56,646 nucleotides of DNA. It comes from Verrucomicrobiales bacterium (GTDB lineage Bacteria > Verrucomicrobiota > Verrucomicrobiia > Limisphaerales > CAIMTB01). The DNA is taken from positions 1-56,646 of the forward strand of contig JAEUHG010000097.1 of the NCBI GenBank assembly GCA_016795425.1, read 5' to 3'. Below are positions 1 to 9,060 of this stretch, piece after piece. Below the pieces are notes generated by a model, which saw only the letters and a list, made by a program, of their open reading frames with translations, made no database searches and was not told the DNA's origin. How positions within the stretch are numbered: position 1 is the first letter of the stretch; each line of letters opens with the position of its first letter. Made by a program: the position numbers and the translations under genes.

Positions 1-1
1 C

Positions 2-166
2 CGTGTCTTGGTTCATGCGATGGATTTGTTCCGGGTTGCCCCGGCGGATCCGGTGGCGATTTTGGGGGTGATTGGACTGCTGGCTTTGGTGGGGTTTGCG
101 GCATGCCTTATTCCGGCGCGACGCGCCACGAGGGTCGATCCAGTGATCGCGCTCCGCAGCGACTGA
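2..166 (+). CDS. ABC transporter permease, FtsX/MacB type (C-terminal fragment)
   Basis: Only the last 54 codons are inside the window, in the frame that ends with TGA at 164-166. The visible peptide has one hydrophobic helix (a run such as [16 protein letters not shown]) followed by the tail [18 protein letters not shown] final membrane helix followed by PA-RRA-x-x-x-DP-x-x-AL-R is the standard ending of the FtsX-like permease domain in MacB-type exporters and in the large orphan permeases of acidobacteria and verrucomicrobia. The protein would sit in the inner membrane. The substrate and the partner ATPase lie outside the window. The family call rests on this tail alone. Confidence 0.75.
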   Translation, partial: RVLVHAMDLFRVAPADPVAILGVIGLLALVGFAACLIPARRATRVDPVIALRSD

Positions 167-365
167 ACCATCGATGTCGGCGGTGGGAGGGAAGGGCGGG
201 GAACGAGGATCCCGCTAATTCCGAAGCGCTATTCAGCGAAGGACAAGGCACGCGCTACAAAGGGCGCGTATGCAAGACAAACTCCCGACCCCCAAAGCGC
301 ACAACTCCATCCGAACGACCGAACCGGACGCCACCGTCGCCTCAGCTCGGAAGGTCAACCGGCGA

Positions 366-1073
366 ATGGCCGCGAAACTGACCGCCGCGGTGCTGGCCGT
401 GATTGCAGCCGGATGCGGCACGGCAAAGGTGTCTCACCGACATTCCGTCAACGAGGTCGTCGTATCCCAACCGCGCGTGGTCTACGTGGCCGACTTCGAC
501 TTGGAGCCCGGCGATGTCAAATCCGAGCGTGGCCTGATTCCGACGCCACCCAAACTGCCCGGATTGGGTGATGTCCTGCCTCCGTTGCCGGGCACGGCGA
601 AAGACCCCAACCAACTCGCGCAACAACTCGTGGACGAAATGAGCGCCGCGTTGGTGAAGGATCTCAAAAAGGCCGGATTGGCAGCGCAACGCCTGGTTTC
701 CAACGCCGGACTCCCGAAGACGGGTTGGTTGGTCCGAGGGGTCTTCACCTCGGTCAATCAAGGCAACCAACTCGAGCGTGCGGTCATCGGATTCGGGAAG
801 GGCAAGACGGACGTCCAAGTGGTGGTGGACGTGAATGATCTGGCGGAGGGCGTTCCTCAAAAATTCTATGAGGTCGCCACCACCGCCGACAGCGGGAAGG
901 CTCCCGGGGCGGGCCCGACGATCGTACTGGGACCCGCGGGTCTGGCGGCGAGGTTCATGATCGCCGGCCAGGATCTGGATCGAAATGTCCGTCAAACCGC
1001 CTCCCTCATCGCCGATGAGGTGGTTCGGAGAACGGACCCTACATCGCCCGCCACCTTGGCGAGCAACAGGTGA
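366..1073 (+). CDS. DUF4410-like lipoprotein
   Basis: A 235-residue exported protein from the ATG at 366. The same frame stays open to an ATG at 270, but that start would place 48 residues before the lipobox. From 366 the N-terminus MAAKLTAAVLAVIAAGCG is a compact lipoprotein signal peptide with Cys17 as the lipidated residue, and GGAAGG at 350-355 could be its ribosome site. The mature part has VYVADFDLE early on and NQLERAVIGFGKGKTDV in the second half. This pairing of an adhesion-like strand with a G-F-G-x-G segment is typical of DUF4410. The family has no established reaction and is usually described as an envelope lipoprotein. The gene stands alone between the permease end and a convergent gene. 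Confidence 0.65.
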   Translation: MAAKLTAAVLAVIAAGCGTAKVSHRHSVNEVVVSQPRVVYVADFDLEPGDVKSERGLIPTPPKLPGLGDVLPPLPGTAKDPNQLAQQLVDEMSAALVKDLKKAGLAAQRLVSNAGLPKTGWLVRGVFTSVNQGNQLERAVIGFGKGKTDVQVVVDVNDLAEGVPQKFYEVATTADSGKAPGAGPTIVLGPAGLAARFMIAGQDLDRNVRQTASLIADEVVRRTDPTSPATLASNR

Positions 1074-1107
1074 TCGGCTGCATACACCGGGGTGACCAAT
1101 CCCCAGA

Positions 1108-1131
1108 GTCCCTCTCCCATCGGGAGAGGAC
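1108..1131. terminator. Palindrome between convergent genes (possible terminator or REP-like element)
   Basis: A 7-bp perfect stem (CTCTCCC at 1112-1118, GGGAGAG at 1122-1128, loop ATC) extends by three more pairs across a one-base bulge at 1111. It lies 35 bases after the lipoprotein stop and 14 bases before the stop of the convergent fucose-isomerase-like gene. Neither side carries a T-run, so Rho-independent termination is not assured. The sequence style also resembles short repetitive extragenic palindromes. No second copy was noticed by eye in this window. Confidence 0.35.
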
Positions 1132-1144
1132 GCATCCTCGGACT

Positions 1145-2773
1145 TCAGGAGATCTGCACGTCACCACACAGGTGGACCTGGAGGCCGAGTTCGGCAAGGG
1201 CAGCCGCCTTGATCCGACAGGCGCGGTGGGCTTGCTTCTCGTTGGGTGCATAGACCACCTGGATGTGGTTCGCCTGATGGCGGGCCATCATCTGATCGCG
1301 GCTAATCCCCTTGAGCACGGCGTGCATGATGGGCCATTGAGGTGTGGTTTCCTTCCAGCGACGCTCGGTTTCCTTGGGCGGAAGCGTCACCACTTCGCCG
1401 ACGCCGAGATCGCAATGCAGCTGGCCGTCGGAGACGAAGACGCGGCTCCAAACGATCCAGCCCGGCTTGCTGACTCCCTTGAGCGTGCCGCCACCGAGCC
1501 GGAAGTACATGGAAGGTTGGCGTTCACTGGTGGCGCCTTTCCAGCCGCCGGTGAAATGGGCGGGCGGCGCGGCGCCAGAGATCAGGAACACCCAGACGTA
1601 GTCGTCGACACCCTGGCCCTTGTAGTGCTGACCCCACCTCAGGTCATGCAAGGTATTCTCCGGTGCGAAACCGAGTTTCCTCCAAAGATGATAGGTAACG
1701 AGGCCGTCCAAGCCGGCACATTCGTCGACCTCGTTGAAGTGGGGCAGGGCTTCCCCTTCGAAAAGCACCCGGCCATCGGCGGACCGAGCGGGGGGACGGT
1801 CGACGTTGTTGAGCGTGCCCTCGACCAAGTCGCTGGCCGGGGCGAGGTCCTTGAGGCCTTGCTGGTATTGGATGCCGATAGTGTCACAGCCGAAGTCATC
1901 GGCGATGCGCAGCGAGGCGACATACATCCGACACTGCTGCAGGGTCTGGGCGCGGGTGAGTTCGGTGGCTTCGTCCTGGCCCCACTGGAATTTCAGACCT
2001 TTGCGAAGGTACCAGCTTAAGACTGCCTCAGCCTCATCGCCGGAGACCTGTTGCATCGCGGCGTAAAGCGAGGATTGGCTGAGTCTCTCCTTGTAGATGC
2101 CGGTGGGATTCAGCAGTTCGTCGGGAATGATGGCGTTGAACATGCCCATGCAACCCTCGTCGAAAACCCCCATGATGGCTTTGCGTTGACGAAAGGACCG
2201 GGCCCAGTCGCGGCCCAAGGCCTCATCGGCGCCGGGCAATTTGACTCGGGAGAGATCCCGCACGTGGCTGGTATCATGAGTGACGCGGCCGGTTTGGATC
2301 CACTGGCGCAGGCCATCGAGGAAGAAGCGATCGGTGAATTTCTCGCTCCAGAGTGAGCTGTATTGGACCCCTGCCTTGGTCAGAGAACCGTTGAGGTTGA
2401 GCATGCCCACGAGACCGGGCCAGGTGCCGGACCAATTGGCGACCGTCAGGATCGGTCCGCGGTGGGTGATCAGGCCGTGAAGGATGTGGTGGCTGTATTG
2501 CCACACGCTCTCCGCCACGATCAACGGGACGTTGGGATCGATGCCCCGGAACACGGCCATACCCATCTTCTGCGAATCGATGAACCCGTGCTTCTTGGAC
2601 TTATCCATGGGATGCCCGCGGACGACTCGGGCGCCCTCGGCGCGCAAGGCTTTGACCAGAGCCGATTCCATGGCCGCCTGGGCTGGCCAGCATTTCTGGT
2701 TGGCGGAAAGACGGAGGTCGCCGTTCGCGATCAGGACGATCGGAGTGGCACGCGACGTCGAAGTGGACTTCAT
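1145..2773 (-). CDS. L-fucose/L-arabinose isomerase-fold family protein
   Basis: A 542-residue cytoplasmic protein with no signal peptide, starting at the ATG at 2773-2771. The N-terminal third is a Rossmann-like region that starts with a strand ([15 protein letters not shown]) and includes [17 protein letters not shown] and [20 protein letters not shown], which match the substrate-handling layout of the fucose/arabinose isomerase superfamily. A second domain contains [19 protein letters not shown], then [19 protein letters not shown], and [13 protein letters not shown], where Glu, Asp and His residues could bind a metal. Length and layout fit sugar-isomerase-like proteins found in verrucomicrobia and planctomycetes, many without a proven substrate. 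It is divergent from the AT-ACP-TE gene. The substrate cannot be read from the sequence. Confidence 0.6.
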   Translation of the reverse strand: MKSTSTSRATPIVLIANGDLRLSANQKCWPAQAAMESALVKALRAEGARVVRGHPMDKSKKHGFIDSQKMGMAVFRGIDPNVPLIVAESVWQYSHHILHGLITHRGPILTVANWSGTWPGLVGMLNLNGSLTKAGVQYSSLWSEKFTDRFFLDGLRQWIQTGRVTHDTSHVRDLSRVKLPGADEALGRDWARSFRQRKAIMGVFDEGCMGMFNAIIPDELLNPTGIYKERLSQSSLYAAMQQVSGDEAEAVLSWYLRKGLKFQWGQDEATELTRAQTLQQCRMYVASLRIADDFGCDTIGIQYQQGLKDLAPASDLVEGTLNNVDRPPARSADGRVLFEGEALPHFNEVDECAGLDGLVTYHLWRKLGFAPENTLHDLRWGQHYKGQGVDDYVWVFLISGAAPPAHFTGGWKGATSERQPSMYFRLGGGTLKGVSKPGWIVWSRVFVSDGQLHCDLGVGEVVTLPPKETERRWKETTPQWPIMHAVLKGISRDQMMARHQANHIQVVYAPNEKQAHRACRIKAAALAELGLQVHLCGDVQIS

Positions 2774-2846
2774 CCGGGAAGTCCACGGAACGCGATCAAG
2801 GAAATCAACGCTGGATCCGCGGGAGGAGACGGGCTGGAGCCGCCGT

Positions 2847-2875
2847 TTGACGGTTCAGGGCGTGGCCCTTAGTTT
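2847..2875 (+). promoter_or_regulatory. Promoter for the AT-ACP-TE gene
   Basis: TTGACG (2847-2852), a 17-base spacer and TAGTTT (2870-2875) sit 26 bases before the ATG at 2902. The -35 matches the sigma-70 consensus at five of six bases. The -10 is poor by E. coli standards but is identical to the one placed the same way before secA. The implied 5' leader is only about 20 bases. Confidence 0.45.
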
Positions 2876-2901
2876 CGAGCCGGCCTTAAACGGCCGTACG
2901 G

Positions 2902-5514
2902 ATGTTGGCAACCAAGGAGCTTCCACCCGAAACCCCCCGACCACAGGATTTGGCCGGTGGGACGCCGTGTCGTCCCGACGGGCGGCTCTTTGCCTTCGCC
3001 GCATCATCAGAGGCCGCGCTCGCCGCGGTGTCCGACCGCGTGCAGTCATGGCTGCGCAGCGTGCCCGAGGAAAGCGCGGAGGCCGCCGTCCGCTGCCTGG
3101 GATCGGTGCTGGGTACCGGACCTCTGCGGTGCGTGGTGCTGGCGCCCGATGGCAAGCCGGCAACGGCCGCCGAGGCCTTATCGCAAAACACTCCGGACCT
3201 TGTCATCACGGGGCGCGTGGCCGCGACCACCCCCGAGGTGGCATTCCTGTTTCCGGGACAGGGCGCGCAGCGCGTCGGAATGGGGCGCGAACTCTATTCC
3301 CAATGGCCGGTCTTTCGGGAGGCATTCGATCGCTGCTCCGATCATCTGGTCGATCGGTTGGGAGCGGATCCCCGATCGTTGTTGCATCCCGGGGTCGGAA
3401 CGGAACCGGGAGCCGCCGAATTGAAGCTCCAACAGACCCGATTTCTGCAGCCGATCCTGTTCGCCTTCGAATATGCCCTGGCAGCGCAGTGGCAGGCGCT
3501 GGGTCTGAAACCTTCGTCACTTCTGGGACATAGTCTGGGAGAGTACGTGGCCGCGACGGTTGCTGGGGTGTTCGAACTTCGGGAGGCGCTCGATTTGGTC
3601 GTGCGGAGGGGCCAGCTCATGCAGGAGCAACCCGAGGGCGCCATGCTGATCGTTTGGAAATCGGAGTCCGCCGTGCGAGCGCTGCTGTCCGAGCGGCTCA
3701 CCATCGCGGCCATCAATGCACCCGAGTTGTGTGTGGTTTCGGGTCCGGCGGGCGACATCGAGTCGCTGGAACATCGACTCTTGGCCGACGGTACGACGAA
3801 CCGCCGGCTGCAGGTCACTTTGGCGGCGCATTCTTGGATGATGGAGGGCGCGATGAAACCGCTCGCCGAGGCCGTGGCCGCGACCCGTCGACAGGCGCCA
3901 AGCATTCCCTACATCTCGAACGTCACCGGGACTTGGATCTCGGACGCCGAAGCCACCGACCCGGAGTACTATGCCCGCCATCTCCGGGAAGCGGTGCGGT
4001 TCGAGGAGGGCCTGCGCGCACTTCTGTCGAAACCGGTGGTCGCTATGGTGGAAGTGGGCCCAGGCCAGGCTCTGTCGGTGCTGGCACGTCAGCATCCCAA
4101 CCGAAAGCCTGACCATGTGGCGGTTCCCGCTTTGTTCGGGCTCAAGGATAACGAGCCGGTGTCGTTCCTGCAGGCCATCGGGAGGCTCTGGGTCGCGGGA
4201 TGTCCGGTGAAGTGGGAGGCGATCGCGCCGGAATCAACGAGGCCGGCGGGTCAGGTCGGTGCCCCTGAACTGCCGCCGTTGCCTGAGGACTTGGCGGCGC
4301 TGGCCCGAGGCGAAGGGCTCCCGCAGGAGACAGGCGAGGGTCGAGCCCGCACGGCGCGTCACGAACCTTCGGGTCCGACGGAGGTCCAACTGGCGGAGGT
4401 ATGGGTCCGCCTGCTCAAGTTGCCTGCCGTGGAGGATCGGCGGCGCAGTTTTTTTGATCTTGGTGGGCACTCGCTGCTGGCCTTGCAGCTGATTCGGGCC
4501 ATCCGCGAGAAATGGTCGGTCGACGTCTCGATGCGGGACATCTTCGCCGCGCCATCGCTCGAGGGCATCGCGGCGGCGATCGAGGTTCAGGTGGCGGAAG
4601 CGGCCGCGCATCCGGAACGGGCGGCATGGCGGTCATTGACGCCCATTCAACCGCACGGAAATCGGCCACCGTTATTCGTCGTGGCCGGAGGCAATGGGGA
4701 AGACGCCGAGTTATACGCGCACGCCGCCTTGGCGGAACGGCATTACGGCCTGGACCAACCTTGTTACGGATTCAAGCGAAGGGGATGGGATGGGAAGGCG
4801 CCGCCCCACGAGTCCGTGGAAGCCATGGCCCGGGACTACATTGTGGAGATGAAGACGGTGCAGCCCAGAGGACCGTATCATCTCTATGGCGATTGCCTGG
4901 GTGGCTCGATCGCGTTCGAAATGGCCCAGCAATTGGTGCGTTCGGGCGAGGAGGTCGCCTTGTTGGCCTTGTCCGACACCATGTGTCCGCAACCTTTCGA
5001 ATGGCAACGAATCCAATGGCTGGATTGGAAGCGTCGATTCCGCCGAACGCTGGTGGGGGGAGCGCTGGCGAATCTTGCCGCCATTGCTTCCATGCAGGGT
5101 GACGAACGGCGGCGGTTCCTCGGCCAAAAGTGGTCCGCAGCCAAGAGGCGGTTGGGATGGACAAAGTCGGCGACGGCTCCAGCCCAGTCGATCCAAACCC
5201 CGGCATCGCCGAAGCGAAAAGCCGAAGAGCGGGTGATCGGAGGATTCGCCCCGCGTCACACCGATGCGGCAGAGTATTGGACCGCGGCGGGAATCGGCTT
5301 TCGTCGGGTGGTGACGCGGTATCGTCCCAAGCATTATCCCGGCAAGTTGCTTTTGATCATGAGCGAAGAGCGCGGCGGAGATCCACGCGCCCAGCTCTGG
5401 AAACGGCACGCGGCCAGCTGGGAGTATCACGTACTCAAGGGCAGTCACTGGCTGTACCTCTGGAACTGCGGGGACCAGGTCGCCGCGCTATTTCGCAAAG
5501 TCCTTGGACGATGA
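2902..5514 (+). CDS. PKS-like acyltransferase-ACP-thioesterase protein lacking a ketosynthase
   Basis: An 870-residue three-domain protein. Residues 20-105 resemble the KS-to-AT linker of type I polyketide synthases. The acyltransferase (about 110-420) has FPGQGAQ, nucleophile Ser211 in GHSLGE, Arg-Gly-Gln-Leu-Met, and His310 in LAAHSWMM, where methylmalonyl/malonyl enzymes usually show YASH or HAFH. The carrier domain (about 490-560) has Ser524 in DLGGHSL for the phosphopantetheine arm. The C-terminal alpha/beta-hydrolase thioesterase (about 585-870) has GDCLGG with Cys665 where serine is usual, Asp692 in LSDTM and His849 in KGSHW. No KS, KR or DH is present, and upstream is a divergent gene, so no KS was simply missed. 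It overlaps the PPTase gene by 11 bases, which suggests co-translation. Likely role: load an acyl group on its own ACP and release or transfer it. The product is unknown. Confidence 0.85.
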   Translation: MLATKELPPETPRPQDLAGGTPCRPDGRLFAFAASSEAALAAVSDRVQSWLRSVPEESAEAAVRCLGSVLGTGPLRCVVLAPDGKPATAAEALSQNTPDLVITGRVAATTPEVAFLFPGQGAQRVGMGRELYSQWPVFREAFDRCSDHLVDRLGADPRSLLHPGVGTEPGAAELKLQQTRFLQPILFAFEYALAAQWQALGLKPSSLLGHSLGEYVAATVAGVFELREALDLVVRRGQLMQEQPEGAMLIVWKSESAVRALLSERLTIAAINAPELCVVSGPAGDIESLEHRLLADGTTNRRLQVTLAAHSWMMEGAMKPLAEAVAATRRQAPSIPYISNVTGTWISDAEATDPEYYARHLREAVRFEEGLRALLSKPVVAMVEVGPGQALSVLARQHPNRKPDHVAVPALFGLKDNEPVSFLQAIGRLWVAGCPVKWEAIAPESTRPAGQVGAPELPPLPEDLAALARGEGLPQETGEGRARTARHEPSGPTEVQLAEVWVRLLKLPAVEDRRRSFFDLGGHSLLALQLIRAIREKWSVDVSMRDIFAAPSLEGIAAAIEVQVAEAAAHPERAAWRSLTPIQPHGNRPPLFVVAGGNGEDAELYAHAALAERHYGLDQPCYGFKRRGWDGKAPPHESVEAMARDYIVEMKTVQPRGPYHLYGDCLGGSIAFEMAQQLVRSGEEVALLALSDTMCPQPFEWQRIQWLDWKRRFRRTLVGGALANLAAIASMQGDERRRFLGQKWSAAKRRLGWTKSATAPAQSIQTPASPKRKAEERVIGGFAPRHTDAAEYWTAAGIGFRRVVTRYRPKHYPGKLLLIMSEERGGDPRAQLWKRHAASWEYHVLKGSHWLYLWNCGDQVAALFRKVLGR

Positions 5515-6223
5515 CTCGGCAGCCGGCGAGGTGATCGTTTGGCGGGTGGCCATTCCCGGCAGCCTGCCGGCGCGAGCCGCATCCTGGCTCCACGCGGCGG
5601 AGATCGAACGGGCTCGCCGCTACCATCGGGAGGAAGACGCGTTGCGCTTCACCTCGGTGCGTGCCGCGGCGCGCCGCATCCTCGCGGAACGCCTTCGAAT
5701 CACGCCGCAGCAGGTGGTCTTCAACGAGTCGCCCACAGGCAAGCCTTTCGTTGCCGCGACGCTCGGGCCGCCCACTGAATTCAACGTGGCGCATTCTGGC
5801 GGCCTGGGCCTACTGGCGGTCTCGACGCTCGGGCCGGTGGGCGTTGATCTGGAATCCATCGATCACGCCAGGCCCCATTTGGAGGCGGTCGAACCCTACC
5901 TGGGGAATGAAGAACGACGGGCCATCGCGATCCTTCCGCCCGCGGCAAGAAGCCGGTTCCTCATCGAAAGTTGGGTGATGCGCGAAGCGATGGTGAAGGC
6001 GATCGGTGTCGGGCTGGGTGGCGTCGACCTCCGGGCTTTGCAGAGGCCGAAAGGCTCCGGTCTCGGAACGGTGCGGATACCCGCACCTCACCCTTTTGAT
6101 CACCCACAGGGATGGTGGCTCCGGTGGTTGGAGGCGGGCCCTGAGTACATCGCGGCGGTGGTGACGGCCGGCTGTCCGAAAGCGATTCAGGTTCGCGATT
6201 TTGTCTGGGACACCATCGCTTGA
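5504..6223 (+). CDS. 4'-phosphopantetheinyl transferase, Sfp type
   Basis: A 239-residue enzyme that would move phosphopantetheine from CoA to a carrier-protein serine, most simply Ser524 of the protein encoded just upstream. Family motifs are in order: [14 protein letters not shown] (about 90-103), VGVDLES with the metal-binding Asp, and [15 protein letters not shown], the W-x-x-K/R-E-A-x-x-K signature with arginine in the first basic position. The size fits the Sfp/Gsp group rather than the short AcpS group. The start used is TTG at 5504, which overlaps the preceding stop. A GTG at 5531 (VIVWRVAIP) is the alternative. The overlap argues for an operon with the AT-ACP-TE gene. Confidence 0.88.
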   Translation: MDDDSAAGEVIVWRVAIPGSLPARAASWLHAAEIERARRYHREEDALRFTSVRAAARRILAERLRITPQQVVFNESPTGKPFVAATLGPPTEFNVAHSGGLGLLAVSTLGPVGVDLESIDHARPHLEAVEPYLGNEERRAIAILPPAARSRFLIESWVMREAMVKAIGVGLGGVDLRALQRPKGSGLGTVRIPAPHPFDHPQGWWLRWLEAGPEYIAAVVTAGCPKAIQVRDFVWDTIA

Positions 6224-6300
6224 GCACGGATTTCGGAACCTTTGCAGGCGGCGAGGGATTCCCGTTCGCCACCGGCCGGGGCGCGTGCCACGATGTCCGG

Positions 6301-7287
6301 ATGAAGGGTTCCGACATTTCACAGGCGCGTGCATGGGCGTGCGCCTTCCTGATAGCCGGCGTGGTCGGCGGGCCGTCGAATCGTGCCGCGGAAGGGCCGC
6401 TACCTCAGGATCCACTGTCGGGCTCCCGGTACGAACTCACGGCCGACCGCTGGTGGCTGCTCAATTTACCCGACGGCCAGCGGGTCGATGCCTCGGGTCT
6501 CGTGCGATTCCCTAATGGCGATTGGTGGGTGGTGAACGACCAGCGGAACAGCATCTATCAGTTGGAGTTTCCCAAGGAAGGGGCGGCCTCCACCAACAGC
6601 GTGGACCTCCTTCGCGTACCCGGGCTGTTCGAGCCGATGCCCTTGAAGGCCCTCGGAATCGGCGAACACGCGCGCCTCGACTGTGAAGGGCTGGCCCTCG
6701 ACGGGTCGGGCCGGGTCTATCTTTGCGAAGAGGCACGGCGATGGATCCTGCGATGGGATCCGTCCACCAAGGCGTTGAGCCGACTTCCAATCCAGTGGGG
6801 AGCCGTGGCCAAGTATTTTCATCCCACTGACTTCAATGCGTCCTTTGAGGGCATTGCCGTGAGCGGTGACCGCCTTTACGTCGCCAACGAACGGCAAGAG
6901 GGACGGATCATCGTGGTGGACGTGAAGTCGTTGGCGGTGGTTGACGATTTCATGGTGGCGCCATCCGACAGCGTGGGACGTGACCATAACTACTCCGACC
7001 TCTGTTGGAGTGACGGATCATTGTGGGTGTTGATGCGGGATGTTCGGAAAGTCCTGCGCGTGGACGTCCGCACGAAGAGTGTGATAGCGGAGTTCGATTA
7101 CGGCGCGATGGAGACCGCGAGACCCGTGGCTTATGGGGCGCTGGTGGCGCCCGGATTCATGGAGGGCCTGGTGGTCGATGAGGAATGGCTGTGGTTGCTG
7201 AGTGACAACAATGGTGTCGGTCGACGTGCCAATCTCAAAGACATCCGGCCCACGCTCTTTCGATGCCGGCGGCCAGACCGCCAATGA
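6301..7287 (+). CDS. Secreted esterase-like/phytase-like beta-propeller protein
   Basis: A 328-residue protein from the ATG at 6301. A TTG at 6220 in the same frame overlaps the previous stop but adds 27 residues before the signal peptide (ARAWACAFLIAGVVGG). The mature chain has repeating propeller-like blades with acidic loops: DASGLVRFPNGDWWVVND, LDCEGLALDGSGRVYLCEE, SFEGIAVSGDRLYVANE and FMEGLVVDEEWLWLLSDNNG. The D/E-G-(I/L) loops at the start of blades are characteristic of the phytase-like (PF13449-type) and SdiA-regulated-like families. These are assigned esterase or phosphoesterase activity, but the substrate is rarely known. It lies between the PPTase and fabD on the same strand and overlaps the possible longer fabD frame. 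A role in the acyl block is not evident. Confidence 0.68.
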   Translation: MKGSDISQARAWACAFLIAGVVGGPSNRAAEGPLPQDPLSGSRYELTADRWWLLNLPDGQRVDASGLVRFPNGDWWVVNDQRNSIYQLEFPKEGAASTNSVDLLRVPGLFEPMPLKALGIGEHARLDCEGLALDGSGRVYLCEEARRWILRWDPSTKALSRLPIQWGAVAKYFHPTDFNASFEGIAVSGDRLYVANERQEGRIIVVDVKSLAVVDDFMVAPSDSVGRDHNYSDLCWSDGSLWVLMRDVRKVLRVDVRTKSVIAEFDYGAMETARPVAYGALVAPGFMEGLVVDEEWLWLLSDNNGVGRRANLKDIRPTLFRCRRPDRQ

Positions 7288-7331
7288 CCTCTTTCCGCGA
7301 CGGTACGGACGTGGTTGAATCCGCCTTTTCG

Positions 7332-8264
7332 ATGAGCAAAACCGCATTGTTATTTGCCGGACAGGGCGCTCAAACCGTGGGGATGGGCAAGGACCTGGCG
7401 GAAAAGGAGCCCGTGGCTCGCGATCTGTTCGCGAGGGCGAACGACGCCCTGGGCTACGACCTCGCCAGCCTTTGCCACCAGGGGCCCGAGTCGGAACTGA
7501 CCCGGACCGAAAACGCACAACCCGGGATTTACCTGGTGAGTTGGATCGCCTTCCAACTGCTTCGCCAGCGCGTTCCCGAACTCCAGTTCGGCGCCACCGC
7601 TGGCTTGTCGCTCGGTGAATACACCGCCCTCGCGGCCGCCGGGGCCATCGAATTCGAAGACGGACTGAAGGTGACGCGGCTGCGCGGACGCTTCATGCAG
7701 GAGGCGTGTGACGTGACGCGTGGAGGCATGGCAGCCATCCTCAATCTGGACGAAGACAAGACCCGTGAGGTCTGTCAGGAGGCGGGGGTGGAACTGGCCA
7801 ATTTGAACTGCCCCGGACAGTTGGTGATCTCCGGCGAATTGGACGCCATCAACAAAGCCTGTGAACTCGCCAAGGCGCGAGGAGCAAAGCGCGCGGTTCC
7901 CCTCGCGGTGGCCGGGGCCTATCACTCGAAATTAATGGCCAGCGCCCAGCCAAAGCTCGCCGTGGAACTGGCCAACATCCCGATCGCGCCGCCGACTATC
8001 CCGGTGGTCGCCAATGTGACGGCGCGACCCCATGACGATCCGACCTCGATCAAGGATGTTCTCGTGCACCAGGTCTGCGCTCCCGTGCGCTGGGAAGCTT
8101 CGGTGCGCTGGTTGCTCGCTCAGGGTTTCACGCGATTCATCGAACTCGGTCCCGGCAAGGCCCTCAACGGATTCCTGAAACGCATCGCTCCAGAGGCCCA
8201 GGGACTGAACATTGCGGACGTGCCGTCCCTGGAATCCACGGTCGCTGCCCTGAAGGGCTCCTGA
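7332..8264 (+). CDS. fabD: Malonyl-CoA:ACP transacylase
   Basis: Transfers malonyl from CoA to the acyl carrier protein for fatty acid synthesis in the cytoplasm. The start at 7332 (MSKTALLFAGQGAQTVGMG) gives 310 residues, the normal FabD size. The frame is open upstream to 7263, but those 23 residues have no family counterpart. The active-site motif reads GLSLGEY rather than GHSLGEY, a variant also known in other bacterial FabD proteins. The conserved Arg (LRGRFMQ), the catalytic His (VAGAYHSKLM) and the C-terminal ELGPGKALNGFLKRI are all present. It is the second acyltransferase-fold protein within 5 kb, after the AT-ACP-TE protein. No fabH, fabG or acpP is adjacent, so it is separated from the usual fab cluster. 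Confidence 0.93.
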   Translation: MSKTALLFAGQGAQTVGMGKDLAEKEPVARDLFARANDALGYDLASLCHQGPESELTRTENAQPGIYLVSWIAFQLLRQRVPELQFGATAGLSLGEYTALAAAGAIEFEDGLKVTRLRGRFMQEACDVTRGGMAAILNLDEDKTREVCQEAGVELANLNCPGQLVISGELDAINKACELAKARGAKRAVPLAVAGAYHSKLMASAQPKLAVELANIPIAPPTIPVVANVTARPHDDPTSIKDVLVHQVCAPVRWEASVRWLLAQGFTRFIELGPGKALNGFLKRIAPEAQGLNIADVPSLESTVAALKGS

Positions 8265-8296
8265 GCCGGGCATCGTAGCACGCCAACCGGATCCAC

Positions 8297-8950
8297 ATGA
8301 GGCTGATCGTAACCACCGGGCCCGCCTGGGAGCCGCTGGATGGGATGCGACGCCTGACCAACGCTTCCACCGGCGCCTTGGGTGCCCTGCTTGCCGACCG
8401 ATTCACCGAAGAGGGCCACCAGGTGATCCTCTTACGAGGAAAGGGCTCGACGGCAGACCGTCCGCGATCGGAAGTGGAGGTGGTTCCTTTCGGAACCAAC
8501 GACGATCTCGCGGCCGCCTTGGAGGGACTGGCCAATTCCGAGCGGGGACTCCAAATGGGTGCGGTGTTTCACGCGGCAGCTCTGTGCGACTTCCGGGTTT
8601 GCCAAGTCAGCGACGCACGAGGCCAGGCGCTATCCCGAGGAAAGATCTCATCGCGCCTCGGGCGAGTCCTGGTGGAACTTGAACCTGCAACCAAGGTGCT
8701 CCCTCGATTGCGATCATGGTTTCCACACGCCTGGATTGTCGGTTGGAAATACGAGATCGAAGGAGATCGCCAAACCGCCATGGCGGCAGCGGCACGCCAG
8801 ACAACCGAAGCCGGAGTGGACGCCTGTGTCATCAACGGACCGGCATGGGGTGACGGCTTCGGCCTTCATCAGAAATCCGGCAGCACTCGCGCCTGCGCGG
8901 ATCGATGGACCCTGGCGGAGCTCCTGGTGAGCGAACTGAAGGCGCGCTGA
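8297..8950 (+). CDS. CoaB-like phosphopantothenate-cysteine ligase domain protein
   Basis: A 217-residue stand-alone version of the CoaB half of the bifunctional Dfp/CoaBC enzyme, which joins 4'-phosphopantothenate to cysteine in CoA synthesis. The N-terminus VTTGPAWEPLDGMRRLTN followed by ASTGALG matches the CoaB nucleotide-binding start (TxGPTxExID-x-R-x-x-SNxSSG). AALCDFRV corresponds to the AAVADY segment, and GKISS followed by VELEPATKVL corresponds to the KIKK...L-x-x-TPDIL stretch. The flavin-binding CoaC half is absent. It starts 32 bases after fabD. A full CoaB is about 220 residues, so length is normal. It could be the cellular CoaB or a family member with another substrate. With fabD and the PPTase nearby it completes a pantetheine-related neighbourhood. 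Confidence 0.75.
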   Translation: MRLIVTTGPAWEPLDGMRRLTNASTGALGALLADRFTEEGHQVILLRGKGSTADRPRSEVEVVPFGTNDDLAAALEGLANSERGLQMGAVFHAAALCDFRVCQVSDARGQALSRGKISSRLGRVLVELEPATKVLPRLRSWFPHAWIVGWKYEIEGDRQTAMAAAARQTTEAGVDACVINGPAWGDGFGLHQKSGSTRACADRWTLAELLVSELKAR

Positions 8951-9060
8951 GTCGCCGACGCTTCCGGCTCCCAACTGCTGCGGCCGGTCTTATTCTCGGT
9001 TGGCGTCATTGCGCTCGAAATCCGTCGAGTATCGACGTGCAATAGCTCCATCGCCCGTCG

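Noticed and set aside
1070..2020. 316-codon plus-strand frame
   Set aside because: Shadow of the isomerase-fold gene on the other strand.
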